A stretch of DNA of 64,000 bases from Paramecium octaurelia (GCA_905182995.1 CAJJDP010000144.1:124001-188000); one strand, 5' to 3'. Counted from the first letter of the stretch, positions 1 through 11,051 are shown. Program-made: numbers and translations. Notes: a model not told the origin generated them from the sequence alone.

Positions 1-90
1 TATTACTTAACTCCCTTTGGTTCCATGTACGTTGGATCGGTTCCACTCAATTTTCCAGCGTTATGGGAAAAACTTCTCGGAGGACTTTGA
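1..90 (+). CDS. 3' end of an unidentified gene (partial)
   Basis: Frame 1 is open from the first base and ends at TGA 88-90, giving about 29 residues that include TPFGSMYVG and NFPALWEKLLGGL. The rest lies outside the window. I do not recognise the family. The 94 bases to the next start are AT-rich and look intergenic. A chance open frame of this length is possible, but the codon use and a clean TGA favour a genuine C-terminus. Confidence 0.45.
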   Translation, partial: YYLTPFGSMYVGSVPLNFPALWEKLLGGL

Positions 91-184
91 GAGACTCTAA
101 CTCCAAAACTTGCTTTGCCCTTAGTAATATTTATATGTAGTATCATAGAAATTAATTAAATATGAATATTGGAGGAACATTTAC

Positions 185-1949
185 ATGTATAATGAAATTC
201 ATATATCTAAAGCTAATAATTTCAACTTTCTTAAAATTGAAGTTACATCCTGCAATTAAAGTCAATATACCGATAGAACATGTGCATAAGAGGATGAATT
301 AAAACAACAATTGGAAGAGAATGGGAATTTCAAAGTTTAGGTGTATATTATAAATAAAGTTATATTTCTAATTGAAAATAGGTAATAAACCCTAATAAAA
401 TTGGATCCGACTTTGTATCTATATATCTGGATGATCGAAGCTACTTATCTTTTGTTCCGAAGCAAATTAATAAATAGGCAAACATATTCTTTAGATAATA
501 TTAATTCTAAAATAGTCTTGATCTTTATCCATTTAAGTAAGAAAATCCTTATGAATTTAAGTCAAGATCAAAACTCCAATTTTATTTCTATAGATGATAC
601 ATAGACTAAAGAAATTGCTGATTTGGGAAGAGATTCCGATGCAGTTTATGCAGCGTTCTATTTTCGTAAAAGTCCAATCACAACCTTGGTTGAGAGAAAG
701 AATTAAAGCATAATTGATTTGCTATCTAAATTGGGAGGCTTGTTCTAGATTTCTTTTATTGTTATGGGATTCATAATAGCAACGTATAATAAAATAACAA
801 GTTAGCATTATTTTAAATTAATTAGTGCTTGTAGAATTATCGAATAAGGTTTATGAGTTTAGTACTGATATTGAAGCGTAGAACAAATAGCATTAATAAA
901 ATCTAAAAATGATTGATCATATCTACGAAGATAAATAGTTTAGATAAGATTACTATGTAAATAGGGAAGGTCAATAACAATAAATCCCAAATAGTGAAAT
1001 AAGACACAAAAGCAAAATTCTACAACTTTTCAGGAAGCATTATTCTGATAAACATGTAATGTTGATTGATCGACCACCAACTGAGAATAATGAATATGTT
1101 AATCAAGGTTCTAATGAAAATGAAGATAAGAGTAATTAAATTACATAGTAGGCAATAAAGGATCATAATATTTTAGCTTAGAAACTCAATTGTGTCAATG
1201 GATTGGATTACTTCAAAAAATAAATCAATCTTATCTTAAATAGATCGTAACCCTTGAGGTTTAATTTGAAGATATTTTTCAATTAATTGTGTTTTAGAAG
1301 AACTTTCTAGAATTCACTTTCCGTATTGTTTTATAATTAAGCAGTGTATCATCATATAAATATAAAAATAGTGATAAAATCAATGAATAATTAGATGTGT
1401 TTAATATTTTGAATAAATTGAATGAGATTGATAAATTAAAAGAAATCCTACTGACAAATTCATAGTAGTTATTGTTTGATTTCGCAGCAAAACCCATTAT
1501 TTCATTGATTGAGGAAAAAGAAATGCATTTTTCTCGAACCTTCTTGGAAGAAAGAGCAAGAAACACGTATTGTTTTACAATAATATAAAAGGATTGAATA
1601 GTATAAAAACAAAAAGATTCGCAGGAGTCAATTAATATAATAGAGTTTAAAAAACCTTTTTCGCACTCAAAGTCTTGATAGGGATCATAGAATTTACAAG
1701 AGAATCTATAGAGTATTTGAATAAATATATTAGGCGTATGATTTAGTATTGCAATAGAGTATGGATTAAAATCCTCAATATGAAGTTAATTAAAAATTGA
1801 TCAAGAAACTTGGAGATGAAATATAGGCAATTTTCAAATTGTCTAAATTGTTAGATTTTGATGGTATCAAGAGATTGAGAGCAAATTCAAACTAGGATCA
1901 AATTTGTAGGAATACTCAGAATATTCCTGATGAAATCATCCTCAAATGA
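185..1949 (+). CDS. ciliate transmembrane protein, function unknown
   Basis: With TAA/TAG as Gln and three introns (784-805, 22 nt; 1346-1371, 26 nt; 1567-1591, 25 nt) the gene reads from ATG 185 to TGA 1947-1949, about 563 residues, with spliced length divisible by three. The N-terminal third is mixed. A hydrophobic segment near residues 185-215 (LLSKLGGLFQISFIVMGF, then IIATIILNQL) looks like one or two membrane passes. The rest is hydrophilic, Gln/Asn/Lys-rich and helical. The 'LLSKLGGL' plus membrane-segment layout resembles the large uncharacterised families of putative transmembrane proteins seen in ciliates; that is a memory of family style, not a database match. No enzymatic motif is visible. 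Confidence 0.7.
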
Positions 1950-2139
1950 TTGATCTTTTATTTATAATTATTAAATGAATACTTCTATAATAGGACATAT
2001 AATTTTCAATATTAATGTTATAAATATAACAAATAATTTGAAGATTAGTAGATAAATGACAAACTCCTAGCAAAGGTACAATTAACCAAAATTATTTATA
2101 TATTTGATAATTTCAAAATTATATAAAGAAGGCGGAATA

Positions 2140-2329
2140 ATGAAAGAAAATTTTATTTTGGTTAAAATTTTAAGGCTATTTTAAAAATTTGAGCTCGTTA
2201 TGGTTACCTCCTTTTTGTCTTAACTAATAGATACTAAAAGTATAAATATGGAATTAATAGAATGCTTAGGAAGATGATGAAGAAGGTTCCTTTGTAGAAA
2301 TGTTTGATCAGTACATGCTATTAAATTGA
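2140..2329 (+). CDS. short acidic-tailed protein (hypothetical)
   Basis: ATG 2140 to TGA 2327-2329 joins into one frame if a 34-nt intron beginning 'gttatgg' is removed near 2197-2230. The product is about 51 residues, starting MKENFILVKIL and ending in an acidic stretch (EDDEEGSFVEMFDQYMLLN). It converges on the RING/SPRY gene, whose stop lies 22 bases away. Upstream exons may exist, because 1950-2139 contains another possible short exon with an intron. Function unknown. Support is codon use and splice fit only. Confidence 0.4.
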
Positions 2330-2350
2330 AAATTACTAATAATATGTTTA

Positions 2351-3475
2351 TCATATTGGGAATAGCGATGGAACAGGTTTTCCACTTGTGATTTTACAAC
2401 CTGCAGTATTAAACAATCCTACTGCAGGATAAATAGGTCCAGATTTTAATTTTTCATCTTTAAATGCCTAACCCAAGAATTCTCCATTATAACTGAACAT
2501 CAATTGTCCTTAATTCATATTTAGACACACTCCAAATACTCCATATTTTAATCTCTTAGCAAATACTGGACCCGAATTTGGATGATTATGGCGTAACTAT
2601 ATTAATTCTGAAATACTTACACTTCCTTGTGTAAAAAAAGCCCAACCAAAATCATAATCACAAAAGCATGTCTTATTAAGATCAAAGTCTTTGCTTTTAG
2701 TAACACCAATTTTTAATTCACTTTCATTTCTATCGTCAGTTTCAATTTCCCAATACGCTATTCCTGACTCATAACCATGTTTGGCTACGACTGTTCTGAA
2801 GTTGTTATTTTACTCTTCATTGAATGCTTTCTAATCTCCATCTGAGAATTTGATACAGTTGGCCTTCTTTTAGCTATCCCATCTATTGGAAATAGTCAAG
2901 GTTGAAATATTAGAGGAATCGAAGCTTCTCGGTATTTTTGAGGAAATGACAATATTTTATTAAGAAACACTTTTTAAGTGATCATAGATCTCTTGTTTGC
3001 TAACTGATTTTTTCACAAGTGACAATAATTGGCATAAGGTATCACATAGCTTGATGGTTATCATTAATTACTTTTTCATTATTTTCTTTAGTTATAAAGT
3101 TCCCGCAGAATTAAAAATTTACGCATTATTTATTACACTCCTTTTCATGTTTTTCAATTAAGTTTACTGTTACCAAAAGTTCACAGAATTAACCTTAAAA
3201 TAAAAATATGCACATTACATTTTAAAACTAAATCATCGTATATTTTTTTTTAAACTCTTGTCAATTTATCGAAAGACCCAGGAGTTGAACAATTAATACA
3301 GATTCTATAATCAAATTAAATTTCATTACTTAGGCAAACAAGAGGCACAATAAACTTGCCCACAACTATTACATTCCATAGGGTCACGAGCGACGTGTTA
3401 GCATACTAAACAATCGAAACAATCTGAATTGTAGTTTATAAATCTCGATCTGTAAAAACCTTCCATCTAATCCAT
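2351..3475 (-). CDS. RING/TRAF-type zinc finger - SPRY domain protein
   Basis: Reading from ATG 3475 to TGA (TCA at 2351-2353) with four introns of 25, 25, 22 and 24 nt gives about 342 residues. Near the N-terminus is a RING-like pattern (CFDCLVCQHVARDP, ECNSCGQVYCASC), then TRAF-type zinc-finger cysteines and histidines (KCQFCELLVTVNLIEKHEKEC, abbreviated here). The C-terminal half is a SPRY fold: SGIAYWEIE, the LRHN...NSGPVFAKR turn and GVFGVCLNMNQGQLMFSYNG. RING-SPRY proteins are usually E3 ubiquitin ligases that use SPRY to choose substrates; that role is inferred. ATG 3466 is an alternative start. One intron (2597-2620) is a multiple of three with no in-frame TGA; removing it restores the typical SPRY loop. 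Confidence 0.82.
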
Positions 3476-3553
3476 CTCCCTAATTTGTTGAAATATTATT
3501 AATTTATTTAATGGAATTAACAAATGCTAATAAATTATTATTTCTGCGAATAT

Positions 3554-4393
3554 ATGAATTCTAAAGCTAAACCAGAATAATCTTTTGAAATCATTAGAGA
3601 TTTATTTGCTTCTATTTTTGTATTTATTCTAATGTTGTCTATTTCCTTGCTTACTTCTTCCATATATTTTTAAGTGTCTCAATAAAAGAAAATAGATGTT
3701 GGTATTATTCTAATTTACGTGTACTGATCCATCTTAGCATTGTTTAAAAATTCTAGAACAAAAATAGCAATCATTAATGTAAATTATTGAGTAATATTCT
3801 AATAGAAATAACTATCCAAAATAAATCCCCTGAAGTTTCTAGTTATAATACTCAAACACTTTGATTAATAGTTTATTTAATAGATGGAACAAATATAGGA
3901 TTCCGTAGATTGGAAAAGGGAGATTTAAGTTAGAATTTCATTATGTTTAACCACTCCTATGAATTACTCAATAAAGAATTTTGAATCAATTTAGAAAATT
4001 AAAGAGTAAACTAATTCATTAATAGAATATATAATTCAAATAGTCAGACTTTGATTTCAAAGACTTTTAAATCATGTTAAATTTTGAATTCTTGAAATAA
4101 TGAAGATTAAAGATTACATTTGGAGAATTCTCAATTCTAGTCAACTGATAAAATAGGTATATTTATTCCTTGCTTAATTTGGCAAAAAATTTCAATTAGA
4201 AAAGACAATCTTAAGGTTAAATATAAAGTATAACCAATCTCTAAGAGCTGAGCATAAATAAAAATGGTTTGAGAAAGTAAAAGATATCGGTTCTGACTTT
4301 CAATAGAAAAGTTAGGGTGAGTCGTTCGAGAGGCATGAGTACAAATATTTAATGTACTAATTATATATGTAATTCTAATTAATTTTATTTTGA
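3554..4393 (+). CDS. hypothetical protein upstream of K+ channel A (exons incomplete)
   Basis: Two clear coding stretches are visible. The first begins at ATG 3554 (MNSKAKPEQSFEIIRDLFA) and contains a hydrophobic segment (SIFVFILMLSISLLTSSIYF), a likely membrane anchor. The last exon begins near 4102 (MKIKDYIWRILNSSQLIKQ), is Lys/Gln-rich and ends at TGA 4391-4393. The middle (about 3720-4100) needs several introns I could not place with confidence. From 3801 onward the sequence lies in the duplicated block, so the second copy (5213-5805) holds only the 3' part of this gene. Function unknown. It lies about 100 bases upstream of, and on the same strand as, the channel gene. Confidence 0.45.
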
Positions 4394-4492
4394 ATTTCTT
4401 CAAAGGGCAGATTATTATTTTGTTCATAGTATCATTTTTCTTGAAAAATAAATTCCTTCTGAAGTAGGAAGTGATTGTTTAAATTAATTTTA

Positions 4493-5211
4493 ATGAAAAA
4501 TCTGAAACCCGAAGATAACTTTAGCAACAGTTTAGATCGAGAATTGCGAGCTGAACAAAATGATGACTTTGAACAATAGTATTTGGAATTTTGTCTGAAG
4601 GAATCTCGGCCCAGCAGCGTTTTTCAAAATGGTATGTTCTCTTCGAGTAGAATAGATAAAACTCCAGATATCACATATACCCCAAAACCGGAGTAAGATT
4701 TTCTCTAGAACGATGTAATTTCGTTATCAGAGATGCAGACTCAATTCAATAAAACCTCTAAGGATACTGGGTCAAGCCTCATGACCTTTTTTTTTATTCG
4801 AAGATTTTTAGAGAAGGTTGGATAAAAAAGACGAAAACTAGAGACTTTAAATTACAGTATTTTAAATTTAATAAGTGATAAAGCATCTGAAAAGTAATGT
4901 TATACTCTAAATGTAGTTCAAATGTGATAGCGTATGCCAAATAGTTTTAGCGCAAAGAACTATCATTCATAACTGTTTAAAGAATATTGACTTAATAAAT
5001 AATTAAACGACGAACACTCGAGGAATTCAAGGAATCTTTTGAGCATATACAAAGATAGTTTTTCAAATTTTTATTATTGGTTATCTCTTGCATACCATTA
5101 ATTTAACCAGAAAGCATGTTAAAGATGTACTGGGATTTCTTCGTCACTTTCATTAGAGGAATACTGGTATTTTTGGTACCTTTAGAAATTTCATTTAATT
5201 CAAGAATTTTA
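4493..5211 (+). CDS. N-terminal piece of K+ channel A (artefactual second copy)
   Basis: ATG 4493 begins the same coding sequence as the full channel gene at 5905, including the 23-nt intron, and runs to the N at 5212, where it is cut. It is identical to the corresponding part of the full gene, lies in the duplicated block, and is best treated as part of one gene counted twice by the assembly rather than as a truncated paralogue. Confidence 0.8.
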
Positions 5212-5212
5212 N
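5212..5212. other. assembly gap (single N)
   Basis: A lone ambiguous base separates two identical 1.4-kb blocks. It marks a contig join, not a sequenced base. Confidence 0.95.
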
Positions 5213-5904
5213 AATAGAAATAACTATCCAAAATAAATCCCCTGAAGTTTCTAGTTATAATACTCAAACACTTTGATTAATAGTTTATTTAATAGATGGA
5301 ACAAATATAGGATTCCGTAGATTGGAAAAGGGAGATTTAAGTTAGAATTTCATTATGTTTAACCACTCCTATGAATTACTCAATAAAGAATTTTGAATCA
5401 ATTTAGAAAATTAAAGAGTAAACTAATTCATTAATAGAATATATAATTCAAATAGTCAGACTTTGATTTCAAAGACTTTTAAATCATGTTAAATTTTGAA
5501 TTCTTGAAATAATGAAGATTAAAGATTACATTTGGAGAATTCTCAATTCTAGTCAACTGATAAAATAGGTATATTTATTCCTTGCTTAATTTGGCAAAAA
5601 ATTTCAATTAGAAAAGACAATCTTAAGGTTAAATATAAAGTATAACCAATCTCTAAGAGCTGAGCATAAATAAAAATGGTTTGAGAAAGTAAAAGATATC
5701 GGTTCTGACTTTCAATAGAAAAGTTAGGGTGAGTCGTTCGAGAGGCATGAGTACAAATATTTAATGTACTAATTATATATGTAATTCTAATTAATTTTAT
5801 TTTGAATTTCTTCAAAGGGCAGATTATTATTTTGTTCATAGTATCATTTTTCTTGAAAAATAAATTCCTTCTGAAGTAGGAAGTGATTGTTTAAATTAAT
5901 TTTA

Positions 5905-8900
5905 ATGAAAAATCTGAAACCCGAAGATAACTTTAGCAACAGTTTAGATCGAGAATTGCGAGCTGAACAAAATGATGACTTTGAACAATAGTATTTGGAA
6001 TTTTGTCTGAAGGAATCTCGGCCCAGCAGCGTTTTTCAAAATGGTATGTTCTCTTCGAGTAGAATAGATAAAACTCCAGATATCACATATACCCCAAAAC
6101 CGGAGTAAGATTTTCTCTAGAACGATGTAATTTCGTTATCAGAGATGCAGACTCAATTCAATAAAACCTCTAAGGATACTGGGTCAAGCCTCATGACCTT
6201 TTTTTTTATTCGAAGATTTTTAGAGAAGGTTGGATAAAAAAGACGAAAACTAGAGACTTTAAATTACAGTATTTTAAATTTAATAAGTGATAAAGCATCT
6301 GAAAAGTAATGTTATACTCTAAATGTAGTTCAAATGTGATAGCGTATGCCAAATAGTTTTAGCGCAAAGAACTATCATTCATAACTGTTTAAAGAATATT
6401 GACTTAATAAATAATTAAACGACGAACACTCGAGGAATTCAAGGAATCTTTTGAGCATATACAAAGATAGTTTTTCAAATTTTTATTATTGGTTATCTCT
6501 TGCATACCATTAATTTAACCAGAAAGCATGTTAAAGATGTACTGGGATTTCTTCGTCACTTTCATTAGAGGAATACTGGTATTTTTGGTACCTTTAGAAA
6601 TTTCATTTAATTCAAGAATTTTAGCATCCGAAGACAGGATATTTTCCACACTGATATTTATAGTATTATAGTTGGATTATTTTGTTAAAATAAATACCAT
6701 CACATATAAAACGGGTAAAGCCATAGCAGATCGTTGGGAAATAATCAAGGTGTAAACAAGCAGATCTATTTTAATTGATCAATGCCTAACCTTTATTTTG
6801 CTATTCAATATCTATTTACCTGAGGGAGATTATGATTTAATTTTGATTCTTCTTCTGAGTCAACTTAAATATATCTATGACTCATTTTTGAAGGTAGATC
6901 AGATCTCATATCTTACTCGACCTTAGAGGGGTAGGATTAGTTTAATAAAGTTTTTGGCATCTTTAATTTATATAGCGCATTTGTTCAGTTGCATATGGTT
7001 TTGGTCCAGCAGTATAGATAAGGAGGATTCGTGGATTATCACTAAGAGATTAGGAGATCTTGGATGGTCATCACAATATTTGGAAGCATTTTATTTTGCA
7101 ATAGTCACAATGTTGACAATTGGATACGGGGACAATGTGCCATAAAATTAGATAGAAAAAATAGTTACAATAATTTTTATTCTATGTGCCTGTTTGTGGT
7201 TCTCCTATAGTGTTAACTTCATTGGTGGGATAATCGACGATATCACTTAGAATTAAGTGGAGAGAAATAAAAAGATGAGAGTGATAAATAAGTATATGAG
7301 GGAACGCGAGATTCCATTTGCACTATAATATCAGTAATTGAAATCATTAATAAAACAATAGAATCAAGGAGTACTTGACATATCGATGGAAGGAAGACGA
7401 TGAAGTAGATTTGGAAATGGAATAGGAATTGCTGGGGTAGTTGTCAGATGAATTGAAGGAAGAATTAGATAAATAGGCCTATAAGATATTCATATTGAAA
7501 TGTGAGTTTTTAAAGAAGTATTTCAGCGTTGAGTTTCGCAATGCCCTATTTAAATCCATCAAAAGAAAGATCATACAACCTTAAAATACATTTTCAATTG
7601 AGTTTGATGGGGAATATCACTTATGTTATATTGAATAAGGAATATTGTTATATTAACATAGAGATGGGAAGTAGAGATCAAAGATTAATTCTCATATCAG
7701 TCACGGAAGATTCATATGTGTCAAAGACTTTTTATTATAGAGTCAGGAAAGAGAACTATTCAAAGCAGCTGGATATGTGAGTCTATTGATGTTGTCAAAA
7801 TCCGACTTCTTGGAAACATTAAAAGATTTCCCTGAAGATTTCTAAAAATACTGTTAATTGAGAGATCAATTGATTCTCAATTTAGATTAGGATCTAATTA
7901 AGGAAGGTTAGTTTTGTCCTGTCTGCAATAGAAGTGATCATTAATTGGATTAATGTTCTTAAGTGTAATTGATTCCAAATAAAGAGTTAGTGGTCAAGAG
8001 ACACATCTATAATTAGAATTAAGAAAGAGTGTATCGTTAAAGGAGAGTAATTGAGAAACCAATAATGACAAGAGCGGAGATGTTATTTGTTTAAGAATGT
8101 GCGAGAATCTTTGCATTAGATAATCCTTAACTCATTTAAAATTAATAAAAATGTCAGCATGTAATAGAACAAGAACCTGAAGCCAATGTAATCTTTCTTG
8201 GTGGCAATGAAGAATAACTACCTTCTGTCAAAGTCTTCCATGTGTCAGAGGAATACCTCATTACTTCTGGTCATCAAAGGGCAGTGAAGTATATTGACCC
8301 AGAGGTGTAGTCTGATGCAAGAATAGATAGGCAACCCAAACCCAGTCAAAAGTACAATCCCAAACGAATCTACAAAGTAGGATCTATTTATGATCACAAA
8401 TTCTTGAGGTAGAATACTAAGAGTCCTTCTCTGTTATCTAGTTTAAATGAGCCATCTATAGAATAATCCACTTATGAAGCCATCTTCAATAATGAAGTCG
8501 ATGCTTTTAGAAATAAGATTAAGAATTTTGAGTAGATGCATGCGGAAAGCATTAAAATAGTTTATAATCAGATGTTAAAATGCATTGATGATCCTGAACT
8601 CATCAAACCAATAAAGGAAATCACTTATCTCTATATTCAGTTATTCAATTAATCCGAGACTAACCTAGATTAAATCTACAACTATGATTACTATTTCCCT
8701 ACACACAATATCACTAGAATAATAGAATAAATTAATAAAAATAAATCAAACTGGCAATAATAAATTTTAAATAGATTTTAGATGTACATGTTTTACCCCT
8801 TTTAATTTATACTGAAATTTTTGAAATACAAGAGAAACAAGGCATATGTCTCAATAATAAACAAATTTGAAACCATCCAGAGAGCTAGGCACAAAATGAT

Positions 8901-8982
8901 GCTTCTACGAGTGACAAAAAGTCAACTCAAAAGAAATAAAGTGTAGCCAGAACTATAAGTAAATGGAAGAAAGTAAATATGA
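5905..8982 (+). CDS. K+ channel A: six-TM, CNBD-like, with CCHC zinc knuckle
   Basis: ATG 5905 to TGA 8980-8982 with introns at 6306-6328 (23 nt) and near 7333-7360 (28 nt) encodes about 1,008 residues. Order: acidic N-terminus (FEQQYLEFCL), a conserved TGSSLMTFFFIRRFLEK patch, S1 (PESMLKMYWDFFVTF) to S4, S5 (FLASLIYIAHLFSCIWFW), pore with TMLTIGYGDNVP, S6 (IIFILCACLWFSYSVNFIG), C-linker, and a CNBD-like region from about 7480 to 7860. CPVCNRSDHQLDQC (7915-7956) fits a CCHC zinc knuckle, followed by a long low-complexity tail. The TIGYGD filter predicts K+ selectivity. The family is EAG/CNG-like, known in Paramecium as a large expansion. S4 lacks regular arginines and the CNBD lacks a clear phosphate-binding cassette, so gating is open to question. 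Confidence 0.88.
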
Positions 8983-9104
8983 TATTTATATGCATCATCC
9001 AATTTATTGATTTTTTATAATAACTCTTAGAGTTGAACCAATTGATATTGCACCTATTGTACAATATGAGCAATAGCAATGTGGTAGCATTATTCTCTAT
9101 ATGA

Positions 9105-9389
9105 ATGTACAAATAAATTACGAATAGAAATGAGGATGACCCAAATGACGTAATAATAAAAATTATAATTTGGATTTGTTTAGTTAAAAATGTGGATTTT
9201 GCGAGTGTTATGTGTGGAATTGGCAATTAGGAGAGAAGGATTCTCAGAGCAAGCTTAGAGTAGAGAGTGATAGATATTATAAATTCATATGATTTGATAT
9301 TTGTTCTGTAGGAGCAGTGTAGGAAGAAATTAATTTCGAAATAGTGGGGTTGTCTAAAAAGTTGGTTTGTTGATTTAAGATTGCAATGA
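9105..9389 (+). CDS. small hypothetical protein
   Basis: An uninterrupted frame (TAA/TAG as Gln) from ATG 9105 to TGA 9387-9389 gives 94 residues with Paramecium-like composition: NEDDPNDVIIKIIIWICLV, then RRILRASLEQRVIDIINS and a basic, Cys/Trp-containing end. Open frame continues upstream to about 8959 apart from one TGA, so an unlocated 5' exon is possible. It lies between channel A and the RhoGAP on the same strand. No family recognised. The opposite strand carries a longer hydrophobic open frame with almost no Gln codons, which I treat as antisense. Confidence 0.4.
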
Positions 9390-9456
9390 GGTTGGGGGAA
9401 TGAATATTTAATCATTTATAAATATATTAAGTAAATCAAGAAATATATATATAATA

Positions 9457-10869
9457 ATGAATGCGAAAGATGTTAAATAAGCACTATAAAAATATTAGCC
9501 ATAATTGGATTAGGATTACCAAAACAAATTACAAATAGCTAAATACACAAATTTGTCTGATATCGAAAAAAGCAATTTTTTATAAATTTCAGGTATTTTA
9601 GATCTGGAGTGTAGGTATTGAATAATAAAATGTATGCTTTCTATTTAATGGGAATATTTAAGATCAGTTTGACAATACTAGGATCACTTATCACACTATA
9701 AATTGTTTAGATAATAAAATAGATCAAAAGTATTTGATGGCAATATAATTAGTACTTATACCATTGTATATATAGTGGCAAAACATAATGGACTCAACGA
9801 GTTGTCAAGATTTCGCAAGATTTTGAAATAACTTCCCAGCAAATACTACACTCACCTCAAATGCCTTTACTTATTTCAGGCAAGTTTGTTAATCAGGACT
9901 CGACTATGGCTTCAAACTTCAAAGAGATGGAGTCTATGGTAGAAGAAAACCAAATATATTTATGAGTATGCTTAAACTTATTGTAAGAGTAGAAGATCTG
10001 TTAGAAATACCCAATTTTCAAGCCAGTTGGATGAATCTGGTCCCGAATCAAACTTCGTCCATTGATTAAATAGAGCCAGCCTAATTAGTTAAATAAACAG
10101 GAGGTTCTTTCGGTTCAAATTTGACCAACTAAAAATTAAATCAATTTGGAATCCCTGTAATTCTTGATTGTTTGCTCTCCTACTTTGTAACGAACGCAGA
10201 TAGATTTCTAAAACCAGACATATTCAGAAAATAAGGGTCAATAAATGAGGAGGAACAACTCTACACATTGTTGAATAATGAGAATTATGAATGTCTGAAT
10301 GTTGTTGAGGATGTCCGAATTGTTTGTAGTATGATCAAGAGATTCTTTACATCGCTGCCAGATCCGTTAATTCCATAAAACACTTTAAAATTTATTTGTA
10401 ATTAGATAGTATGTAAGTTGCTATTAAAATATTATTAGAAATAACTCCTCAAACTGAGATTGTCCTACTAGAAGAAGTATTTGGCAAGTTACCAAGTCTA
10501 AATAGAGTGTTATTGACAGTGATGGTAAGCTTTCTATTATGTGTTGGCAATTATTCTGAGTTTAATCACATGAATATGAACAACTTGGCAATTGTATTTG
10601 CCCCTTGCTTTATGAGAGCTCAAACCAATGACATTTCATCTTTAGAACAGGTTGGTCAATCTGTGAGGTTTCTAAAGATTTTGTTTGACAACTTTGACAA
10701 GATGTTCCAAAACGTTACATTTAAACTATACTTGCAATATAAATAAACTCAATCTTGTTCATCAACCAGTAGCAACAGTTCCACAGGCCCAGAAACTATG
10801 AGCAAAAATCAAATTCTATCATCATCAGAAGATGAAATCGTTCCTCAATTCTAGCAAAAGTAGCAATGA
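9457..10869 (+). CDS. RhoGAP with N-terminal BCH/CRAL-TRIO-like domain
   Basis: Begins at ATG 9457 (MNAKDVKQALQKYQPQL) and ends at TGA 10867-10869. Introns of 22 nt (from about 9594) and 23 nt (from about 9740) lead into YTIVYIVAKHNGLNELSRF and LPSKYYTHLKCLYLFQAS, the signature of the BNIP2/Cdc42GAP-homology (SEC14-like) domain. After a linker comes a RhoGAP domain: IPVILDCLLSYF, the arginine-finger loop FRKQGS, MIKRFFTSLPDPLIP, and MNNLAIVFAPCFMR. A 26-nt intron splits it near 10412. The same order occurs in p50RhoGAP/ARHGAP1, so it probably turns off Rho/Rac-type GTPases at membranes. The frame change between the two domains (about 9890-9970) is not explained by a usual intron, so that junction is uncertain. 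Confidence 0.8.
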
Positions 10870-11051
10870 TTTTATAATAAATAATAAAACACAGAACTTT
10901 TTCAATTCAATGCTTTTTTTATCTCCGTACTCAAATAAATTTAATTATGTTACAAAGCAGCCTAGAATCTTACCACCACTTGAATCTTGATCACTGAATT
11001 CTAGCCATTACAGTTTATGAAATAGTAAAGAAATATATATATATATTCAAA

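Larger units (their letters stand above)
3801..6623. repeat. 1,411-bp perfect direct duplication flanking a single N (assembly overlap)
   Basis: Bases 3801-5211 and 5213-6623 appear identical at an offset of 1412, separated only by the N at 5212. Left-flank sequence continues naturally into copy 1 and right-flank sequence continues naturally out of copy 2 into the channel gene. The pattern is what a scaffolder leaves when two contig ends overlap but are joined by a gap symbol. The true locus most likely contains one copy, making the real region about 1.41 kb shorter. Confidence 0.9.

Noticed and set aside
4137-4427. Minus-strand 96-codon open frame, repeated at 5549-5839
   Set aside because: Its opposite strand reads as the last exon of a plus-strand gene with normal Gln use, and its repetition is due to the assembly duplication.
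4780-4800. T-run in the channel A coding region as a frameshift site
   Set aside because: The run is read in frame as Phe-Phe-Phe, and channels B and D encode the same aromatic patch without needing a shift.
3801-6623. Direct repeats as ends of a mobile element
   Set aside because: The repeats abut a single N, contain host gene sequence, and have no target-site duplication or element genes between them.
8927-9415. Minus-strand hydrophobic open frame of about 163 codons
   Set aside because: It contains no TAA/TAG Gln codons, unlike genuine genes here, and the plus strand carries a frame with normal coding texture over the same bases.
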